Shown here piece after piece: positions 58,742-64,000 of a stretch of 64,000 nucleotides of DNA (the first letter of the stretch is position 1; each line of letters opens with the position of its first letter). Origin of the DNA: an uncultured Bacteroides sp. (lineage in GTDB: Bacteria; Bacteroidota; Bacteroidia; Cytophagales; Cyclobacteriaceae); assembly GCA_902168185.1 (NCBI GenBank), contig CABHOV010000025.1, positions 124,001-188,000 on the forward strand, in the 5' to 3' direction. A program made the position numbers and the translations under genes. The notes under the pieces are model-generated. The model did no database searches, was not told the DNA's origin, and saw nothing but the letters and a program-made list of their open reading frames with translations.

Positions 58742-61436
58742 TAACGAACTGGATAAGTTATTCCAGGGTGCTGCGCAGGGTGTACAACCTGAATTTGATC
58801 CTGAAGATTGGGAGAAGCTATCGAAACGTTTAGCATGGAACGACCGCGTAAGCCTCTATAAAAAAATCGCTATATATACTTCTGCTGTCTTATTGATCAG
58901 TGTTTTATCCTGGTGGGGCATTCAACAGTATAGAATGTCGGATATTCCTAACAATTCGATGCGAGATAAAACACTGAAAACAGAGGAAGCGTCTGGTCTT
59001 AATACAGATGTGGATTCGCAAGAGGAAGAGATAATGGTGAAAGATTCGTCTTCTCAGGAAGACCTCTTGGCACAGGGAAGTTCTTCTGCTGATAATAAAG
59101 TAGATAATTCGGATCATAAATATACTGATAGCGCGTCTAAAGATGCTGCTATATCCTCGGCACGCGAAGAGATTGCATCATCGAAAGGTACCTCTGACGA
59201 GAATGTAAGTAAGACAAATACTGTTGATCCTAAGAATAAGGCAGCACGATCCATCAATACTATATCTTCGTCAGAGCAATCTGGAACACCTGCTGATACG
59301 CATGTCGCAAAATCAAGAAAAGGAAAGAAGACTACAAACCAAACAAAGGAGCAGAGTACAACGAAGGACGCAAATGCATCTGTCAACGGTGGTTCACAAA
59401 CATCAGAAGCCAACGTTAATTCAATTGGGACTACGAATTCTTCAGTTGTGTCCAAAGGGTTGTCGGGGAATGTGAGAAATCAGAAAGACGCTAAAGAGAC
59501 TAAGTCGCTACAAGACGAAAATGCAATGACCAAGACATCTGGTCTTAGTGAATTAGAGAAAGATAATTCTTCAAGTCAGGAACATATAGCAAATTCTAGT
59601 TCCGGTGATTTTAATTCTGATTCCAATACTACTTCTAACTCGAATACCCTCAGTAGTTCTAATTCTCGTTCCGATTCTAGTTTAAATTCTCATTCTAATT
59701 CAAACGCTTCGAAATCGAGAAGCGAACAAGTCTCTAAGGATGGGGCAGCACATGATTCAAATATTGTTGCTGATATACATGGCGTTAATCGTACAACAAA
59801 AAATGATTCAACGAATAATGCTCCTATAGGTGATACGCAGGTTGATTTGTTAAAAAGTAATATTTCGATTTCTGAGGATAAAAAACAATTGGATAGTAAA
59901 TCTGTGTCATCCGAGAATAGTAATGTTTCTCAAGATGCTTCCAGTATAGCAAGTGCAACAGAAAGCGATTCAACGAATAATACTCCTATAGGTGATACGC
60001 AGGTTGATTTGTTAAAAAGTAATATTTCGATTTCTGAGGATAAAAAACAATTGGATAGTAAATCTGTGTCATCCGACAATAGTGATGTTTCTAAAGAGGC
60101 TTCAAGTGTAGCAAGTGTAACAGAAAACGATTCAACTGATAGCGCTCCTATAAGTGATACGAAAAATGATTTATTAAAAAATGACATTCAGATTTTCGGG
60201 GATAAAAAATTGAATGACAAATCTGTGTCATCCGATAGTGATGTTTCTAAAGAGATTTCCGGTATAGCAAGTGTAACAGGAAACGATGCAAGAAGAAGTA
60301 GTTCCTTACAAGGAGACTCCTTGTCTGGTAAAGTATATATATCTGATGCGAAAAACAACAACATGCAGAAGAGTAGTGAAACGAATTCGCATGGTCTGGA
60401 TGAACGCACGAATCATCTTTCTAAAACAGATAGTGTAAATATTGCAAGGGATTATTCATCTGATGATTCGCCTCAGTCCGGACAGGTGAGACAGCGTCCG
60501 ACTGACCAGATTACGAATGGAGTTTCTCAAGGCGATACTTTGCGTGCTGGCGATGGAACAAGAAAATCAATCGCTATAACGGGTAGTAATAATTCTTTGT
60601 CCGATAAAAATGCTTCCGCTATAAATAAGAACATCGCAGATGAGCAACTCTCGTCTGCTTCGGTTGTTAATTCTCGTGACTCAATAGAGAAGGAATTCAA
60701 AAGAACCCATTCTTCAGTATCAAATTCTGATGATCATAAAACTATAGCGTCTGAAAAAGATAGTTCAGATGTGAAGGCTGATTCGATTGCACGCAAAAAC
60801 ACTGATGAATCTTCTGATACAACTGCACAGAAGAAACAGAAACACTTTGCTTCAAAGTGGTATATCAAGCTTTTGGTTTCGCCTGATTTTAGCGCTATAG
60901 GATATAATAAACCTGGGAAAACCGGAGTAAACGCTGGATTGTTGGTGGAGTATAGTCCAATGAAACACTGGGGGATAAGTATAGGAGGCATTTGGTCTAA
61001 AAAACTTTACGGTATGAATGATCCCGGTAAATCCTATAATTATGGTGGTGCATCATTCGATGCAGATTATCTCGATGGTGATTGCCGGGTACTGGATATT
61101 CCTATCAATATAACATACTATATAATGCCTGAGTCGCGTTTAAATTTTTACATCTCAGGTGGTGTTTCATCGTACATCATGTTGAAGGAAAATTATGTAT
61201 ATACTGTGTGGGAGAATAACACCAACTACTACTATTATGAGAATTATAATAATAAGAATAACAACTGGTTTAGCATGCTGAACCTTTCATTCGGATTACA
61301 ATACCGAATTAATAATCGATTCATGTTTCAAGTGGAGCCGTTTTTAAAAGCGCCAGTTGCTGGTGTTGGAGAGGGTAAGATCGATCTTGTAAGCATGGGT
61401 TCCTTCTTTTCCTTAAAATATAAAATCACTAAATAG
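58725..61436 (+). CDS. Predicted dual-membrane-spanning anti-sigma factor with outer-membrane barrel
   Basis: 903 residues. Residues 1-44 are a polar anti-sigma-like segment (NELDKLFQGAAQGVQPEFDPEDWEKLSKRL). One transmembrane helix lies at 47-66 (IAIYTSAVLLISVLSWWGI), giving a cytoplasmic N-terminus. Residues about 69-705 form a low-complexity Ser/Asn/Asp/Lys/Thr linker, including three tandem repeats (361-520). Residues about 711-903 look like an outer-membrane beta-barrel (KWYIKLLVSPDFSAIGY, GVNAGLLVEYSPMKHWGISIGGIWSKKLYG, RLNFYISGGVSSYIML, NLSFGLQYRINNRFMFQVEPFLKAPVAGVG, GSFFSLKYKI) ending at the C-terminus. One chain would thus touch cytoplasm, both membranes and periplasm. I recall a class of dual-membrane-spanning anti-sigma factors (Dma) described in Bacteroides thetaiotaomicron with this layout. 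Confidence 0.82.
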   Translation: MRNISDNELDKLFQGAAQGVQPEFDPEDWEKLSKRLAWNDRVSLYKKIAIYTSAVLLISVLSWWGIQQYRMSDIPNNSMRDKTLKTEEASGLNTDVDSQEEEIMVKDSSSQEDLLAQGSSSADNKVDNSDHKYTDSASKDAAISSAREEIASSKGTSDENVSKTNTVDPKNKAARSINTISSSEQSGTPADTHVAKSRKGKKTTNQTKEQSTTKDANASVNGGSQTSEANVNSIGTTNSSVVSKGLSGNVRNQKDAKETKSLQDENAMTKTSGLSELEKDNSSSQEHIANSSSGDFNSDSNTTSNSNTLSSSNSRSDSSLNSHSNSNASKSRSEQVSKDGAAHDSNIVADIHGVNRTTKNDSTNNAPIGDTQVDLLKSNISISEDKKQLDSKSVSSENSNVSQDASSIASATESDSTNNTPIGDTQVDLLKSNISISEDKKQLDSKSVSSDNSDVSKEASSVASVTENDSTDSAPISDTKNDLLKNDIQIFGDKKLNDKSVSSDSDVSKEISGIASVTGNDARRSSSLQGDSLSGKVYISDAKNNNMQKSSETNSHGLDERTNHLSKTDSVNIARDYSSDDSPQSGQVRQRPTDQITNGVSQGDTLRAGDGTRKSIAITGSNNSLSDKNASAINKNIADEQLSSASVVNSRDSIEKEFKRTHSSVSNSDDHKTIASEKDSSDVKADSIARKNTDESSDTTAQKKQKHFASKWYIKLLVSPDFSAIGYNKPGKTGVNAGLLVEYSPMKHWGISIGGIWSKKLYGMNDPGKSYNYGGASFDADYLDGDCRVLDIPINITYYIMPESRLNFYISGGVSSYIMLKENYVYTVWENNTNYYYYENYNNKNNNWFSMLNLSFGLQYRINNRFMFQVEPFLKAPVAGVGEGKIDLVSMGSFFSLKYKITK
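59805..60284 (+). repeat. Three tandem coding repeats of 162, 162 and 156 bp
   Basis: Units start at 59805, 59967 and 60129, each opening GATTCAAC. They encode 54, 54 and 52 residues of the linker (DSTNNAPIGDTQVDLLKSN, DSTNNTPIGDTQVDLLKSN, DSTDSAPISDTKNDLLKND). Units 1 and 2 are nearly identical over their first ~110 bases; unit 3 is more diverged and has lost two codons. All keep the frame. Confidence 0.92.
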
Positions 61437-61439
61437 TAT

Positions 61440-62255
61440 ATGAGGCGTAGTGTAAAATTTGTCATCATTGGTTTTCTTTTTGTTTTTTTTCTGGGATGTA
61501 CCAATCACGTTGAAAAGGAAGCAGTGGATTGCGAGGTAAATAAACCTGAAGTATCAGTAGAGGCTAAAACAGATCCTTCCAATTGTGATAGCAATGATGG
61601 ATCGATTACAGTTGCAGGCACAGGTGGGGAAGCTCCTTATCAGTTTAGTATAAATGGCGGTACATATCAGTCATCCGGAATTTTTGCGAGTCTGGGTGGT
61701 GGTACATTTTTAATAACTATACGTGATGCTAACGGATGCGAGAATCTTGTTGAAGCTACATTGGTGATTAAGTCCTCCGATTTGGCAGCTACCTATGAAT
61801 CAACTGAAGACACCGAATGCCTTACTGATAATGGAACGATTACAATCTTACCAACAGGAACGAATTCTCCCTTTGAATTTAGTATAGGATCGGGAAGCTT
61901 TGGGTCAAGTGCCGAATTTTCTGATCTGAAGAATGGCACATATATAGTGAGAATCAGAGATTCAGAAGGATGTGCTATATCTCTGAATGCAACAGTAGCA
62001 AGAGGTGAAACCGGAACTAGTTGGAGCTCGGAAGTTAAATCGATCATCGATACGAATTGTGCTATATCTGGTTGTCACGTCAGTGGTCAGAGTATTCCAA
62101 ATTGGGCAGACTTGTCTACTGTACAGAAAAGCGCGAGTGATATAAAAAGACGTACGGGAAATAGATCCATGCCTCCCGCTGGACAACCAGCCCTTTCGCA
62201 GAGTGATATCGACAAGATCGCTTGTTGGGTAGATGACGGTGCAAAGAATAATTAA
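61440..62255 (+). CDS. SprB-repeat lipoprotein with c-type cytochrome-like domain
   Basis: 271 residues. Lipoprotein-type signal ending FFLGC (Cys20). Two SprB-type repeats (about 40-108 and 116-186): DPSNCDSNDGSITVAGTGGEAPYQFSING...DANGC and ECLTDNGTITILPTGTNSPFEFSIG...DSEGC. The last ~75 residues resemble a cytochrome c-like domain: Cys207-x4-Cys212-His213 (CAISGCH) as candidate heme site, Met244 in RSMPPAG as candidate distal ligand, and SQSDIDKIACWVDDGAKNN as the typical final helix. The heme motif has four rather than two spacer residues, which occurs in such Bacteroidota domains. It starts 3 bases behind the anti-sigma gene. Likely anchored in the envelope with a redox role. Confidence 0.82.
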   Translation: MRRSVKFVIIGFLFVFFLGCTNHVEKEAVDCEVNKPEVSVEAKTDPSNCDSNDGSITVAGTGGEAPYQFSINGGTYQSSGIFASLGGGTFLITIRDANGCENLVEATLVIKSSDLAATYESTEDTECLTDNGTITILPTGTNSPFEFSIGSGSFGSSAEFSDLKNGTYIVRIRDSEGCAISLNATVARGETGTSWSSEVKSIIDTNCAISGCHVSGQSIPNWADLSTVQKSASDIKRRTGNRSMPPAGQPALSQSDIDKIACWVDDGAKNN

Positions 62256-62286
62256 TAGACTTCAAAAATTTAAACAAATATCGATT

Positions 62287-62814
62287 ATGAAAATTCATTT
62301 AGCTGTGTTGTTAATATGCTTGGCATTTAGCACAAACGCACAAAAATATAGTGTAGCGAAAAGTCAGATTACGTTTTTTTCGCACGCTACCTTAGAGGAT
62401 ATTAAAGCGGATAATACCAAAACCTCAAGTGTATTTGATGCATCTACTGGTAACATAGCTTTTATTATACCTGTGAATGAATTTCAGTTTAAGAAGTCAT
62501 TGATGCAAGAACACTTCAATGAGAAGTATATGGAAACTGAGAAGTACCCTAAATCTACTTTTCAAGGAAAAATTTCAGGGTATGATCCAAGTGCTGCGAC
62601 TCAGAACGTAAAGGCTCAGGGTAAGCTTACCATTCATGGGGTAACGCGTGATGTTGAGATTCCGGGAACAATTGAAAAGCAGGGTGACAACCTTGTAATG
62701 AAATCAGTTTTTATAGTTCGTCTCGAAGATTATAAAGTGCAGATTCCAAAATTGATGTGGCAGAACATCGCGGAGCAGGTTGAGGTAACAATCAATTTTA
62801 CATACAAACACTAG
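62287..62814 (+). CDS. YceI family periplasmic protein
   Basis: 175 residues from the ATG at 62287 (MKIHLAVLLICLAFSTNAQ, signal peptide); the longer frame adds 18 unrelated residues. YSVAKSQITFFSHATLEDIKADN, FIIPVNEFQFKKSLMQEHFNEKYMETEKYPKSTFQGKI, AQGKLTIHGVTRDVEIPGTI and VEVTINFTYKH are the lipocalin-like YceI blocks. Family members bind polyisoprenoids such as quinones in the periplasm. 31 bases behind the cytochrome-like gene and 8 before the DUF5777 gene, so part of the sigma-factor operon. Confidence 0.93.
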   Translation: MKIHLAVLLICLAFSTNAQKYSVAKSQITFFSHATLEDIKADNTKTSSVFDASTGNIAFIIPVNEFQFKKSLMQEHFNEKYMETEKYPKSTFQGKISGYDPSAATQNVKAQGKLTIHGVTRDVEIPGTIEKQGDNLVMKSVFIVRLEDYKVQIPKLMWQNIAEQVEVTINFTYKH

Positions 62815-62822
62815 AAGTATAT

Positions 62823-63722
62823 ATGAAGTTTTTTATAAAAAATGTTTCGCGATTAAATATAGCTTTCATTTTTTTATTTGGATCTCCCGTTTTTGCTCAG
62901 GATGATCTTTTAAAAGAGCTGGAGAAAGAATCCGATCAGAAGTCATCAGCCTATACTTCGCAAACCTTTAAAGGAACTCGATTAATTAATGGGCATTCGG
63001 TAGAGACCATTGGCGAGGGCACTTTAGAGTTTATTTTCTCGCACCGGTTCGGACGGTTAAATGGTGGCCTTTACGAAATGTATGGTTTGGATGATGCCTA
63101 TGTCAGATTGGGATTAGAGTATGGCGTTACCGATAATTTCGGGATTGGTATTGGAAGAAATTCGGTTGATAAAACCGTTGATGGATATCTGAAATACAAG
63201 CTTTTGAAACAATCACGGGATGGAGCACCAGTTACAATTACAGCATTTGGTAGTACGGCTTACAAGACATCACCCCGCGATTCAGATGTACCCGCAGGTT
63301 TTCAGCGCTCAGATCGATTAGCATATACCGGACAGCTTCTATTTGCGAGGAAATTTACTCCTGCTTTATCGCTTCAATTCATGCCAACAATAGTGCATAA
63401 GAACTGGGTTGCAGTAAATGAGGGGGATAATAATCAGGTAGCTCTTGGTGTCGGAGGCCGAATAAAGGTAACCCCAAGTGTATCTGTGAATGCAGAGTAT
63501 TATTACCGTGTGAATCCAAGCGATGCTAATTCATATAAGGACGCAATCGGCATTGCCATAGATATTGAGACCGGTGGACACGTTTTTCAGATCATATTAA
63601 CGAATACGCGGGGTATGATTGAACGCACATTTGTTACCGAAACTGATGGAGATTTTTTCGATGGAGATATTCATCTTGGATTTAACGTCACCAGAGCATT
63701 TCAATTGAAAAGCAAACAGTAG
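62823..63722 (+). CDS. DUF5777 family beta-barrel protein
   Basis: 299 residues with signal peptide (FLFGSPVFAQ). GTRLINGHSVETIGEGTLEFIFSHRFGRLNGGLYEMYGLDDAYVRLGLEYGVTDNFGIGIGRNSVDKTVDGYLKYKLLKQ is the hallmark start of DUF5777 proteins, followed by alternating strands typical of an outer-membrane barrel (YTGQLLFARKFTPALSLQFMPTIVH, VNAEYYYRV). In other Bacteroidota DUF5777 genes often accompany YceI and SprB/cytochrome-like genes, as here. Last gene of the operon; a strong terminator follows after 35 bases. Function unknown, transport or electron-transfer support is a guess. Confidence 0.88.
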   Translation: MKFFIKNVSRLNIAFIFLFGSPVFAQDDLLKELEKESDQKSSAYTSQTFKGTRLINGHSVETIGEGTLEFIFSHRFGRLNGGLYEMYGLDDAYVRLGLEYGVTDNFGIGIGRNSVDKTVDGYLKYKLLKQSRDGAPVTITAFGSTAYKTSPRDSDVPAGFQRSDRLAYTGQLLFARKFTPALSLQFMPTIVHKNWVAVNEGDNNQVALGVGGRIKVTPSVSVNAEYYYRVNPSDANSYKDAIGIAIDIETGGHVFQIILTNTRGMIERTFVTETDGDFFDGDIHLGFNVTRAFQLKSKQ

Positions 63723-63757
63723 TTTGTTCCTGATGTTTAGTTGAAAATTAAAGGTAT

Positions 63758-63798
63758 AAAGGCCTCAGGTTGTTGAAACTTGAGGCCTTTCTTTTTTT
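63758..63798 (+). terminator. Intrinsic terminator of the sigma-factor operon
   Basis: AAAGGCCTCA (63758-63767) is complementary to TGAGGCCTTT (63781-63790), with an inner GTT/AAC pair, followed by CTTTTTTT. Confidence 0.92.
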
Positions 63799-63909
63799 AG
63801 CATAAGAAAGTTCGATTTTGAATGAATTTGCCATGAATGGCAAATTGGTGGACATCCCCTTAATCCAAGTGGGAGACTGAGCTTATTTAGATTGGATAAT
63901 AATAGAGTC

Positions 63910-64000
63910 TTACTTATCAAAAGGATACATCTCTCTGAACAATTTGGTCACATGATTATATGAAGTACACCTTTTTGTCATCAGGTGATTTACGTGATAT
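63910..64000 (-). CDS. Possible 3' end of a minus-strand gene cut by the window edge
   Basis: The minus strand is open from base 64000 to a TAA at 63910-63912, 29 codons ending KLFREMYPFDK. The composition is protein-like but the stretch is too short to judge, and no family is recognised. The 111 bases between it and the operon terminator hold nothing I can name. Confidence 0.25.
   Translation of the reverse strand, partial: YHVNHLMTKRCTSYNHVTKLFREMYPFDK

Noticed and set aside
59600-59740. Possible short tandem repeat or CRISPR-like array
   Set aside because: The Ser/Asn-coding run has imperfect, irregular hexamer-like similarity with no spacers; it is low-complexity coding sequence of the linker.

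Overview
The window looks like a chromosomal segment of a Cytophagales-type member of the Bacteroidota. The signs are C-terminal type IX secretion (T9SS) sorting domains, SprB-type repeats, a head-GIN (DUF2807) protein, an RRM RNA-binding protein with a glycine-rich tail, the long three-domain form of IspG, very weak Shine-Dalgarno sequences, and families largely confined to this phylum (DUF5777, DUF6728-like). Base composition is moderate, slightly above 40 % GC by eye. I saw no rRNA, tRNA, CRISPR array, insertion sequence, phage gene or replication origin.

Layout. 1-5.2 kb: a tripartite RND efflux operon (TolC-like end, membrane fusion lipoprotein, permease). 5.3-16.5 kb: ordinary genes, namely a membrane metallophosphoesterase, a degenerate 6-phosphogluconate-dehydrogenase-like gene beside a gluconokinase, DoxX, an RRM protein, a GH20 hexosaminidase with a NagX-like acetyltransferase, a frameshifted DinB/maleylpyruvate-isomerase-like gene and a head-GIN protein. 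16.9-18.9 kb: an exported SAM-hydrolase-like protein and an SMP-30/gluconolactonase lipoprotein. 18.9-25.7 kb: a surface-glycan patch with two glycosyltransferases, a polysaccharide-deacetylase-like protein, two methyltransferases and a Wzx-like flippase. 25.7-26.3 kb: a decayed LamG lipoprotein gene.

26.4-41.2 kb is a pectin/rhamnogalacturonan and L-rhamnose utilisation cluster. GH88/105-type unsaturated uronyl hydrolases, a six-hairpin glycosidase-like protein and two GH43-like propellers release sugars. L-rhamnose isomerase, a rhamnulokinase-like FGGY kinase and a bifunctional rhamnulose-1-phosphate aldolase/lactaldehyde dehydrogenase degrade rhamnose, under an AraR-like GntR regulator. 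41.2-43.6 kb holds MlaF/MlaE and an SDR enzyme. 43.7-48.6 kb holds two tandem T9SS-exported paralogues that share a domain I cannot name, followed by what look like two fossil 5' ends of further copies.

49.1-57.9 kb: IspG, a small membrane protein, a MmcQ/YjbR protein, a PD40-OmpA outer-membrane protein, a cysteine-amidase-like protein, and a GH74 xyloglucanase with a CBM60-like module and T9SS tail. 58.1-63.8 kb is the most striking unit: a five-gene operon of an ECF sigma factor, a 903-residue protein that appears to run from a cytoplasmic anti-sigma segment through the inner membrane and a ~640-residue serine-rich linker to an outer-membrane beta-barrel, then a SprB-repeat c-type-cytochrome-like lipoprotein, a YceI protein and a DUF5777 barrel, ended by a strong terminator.
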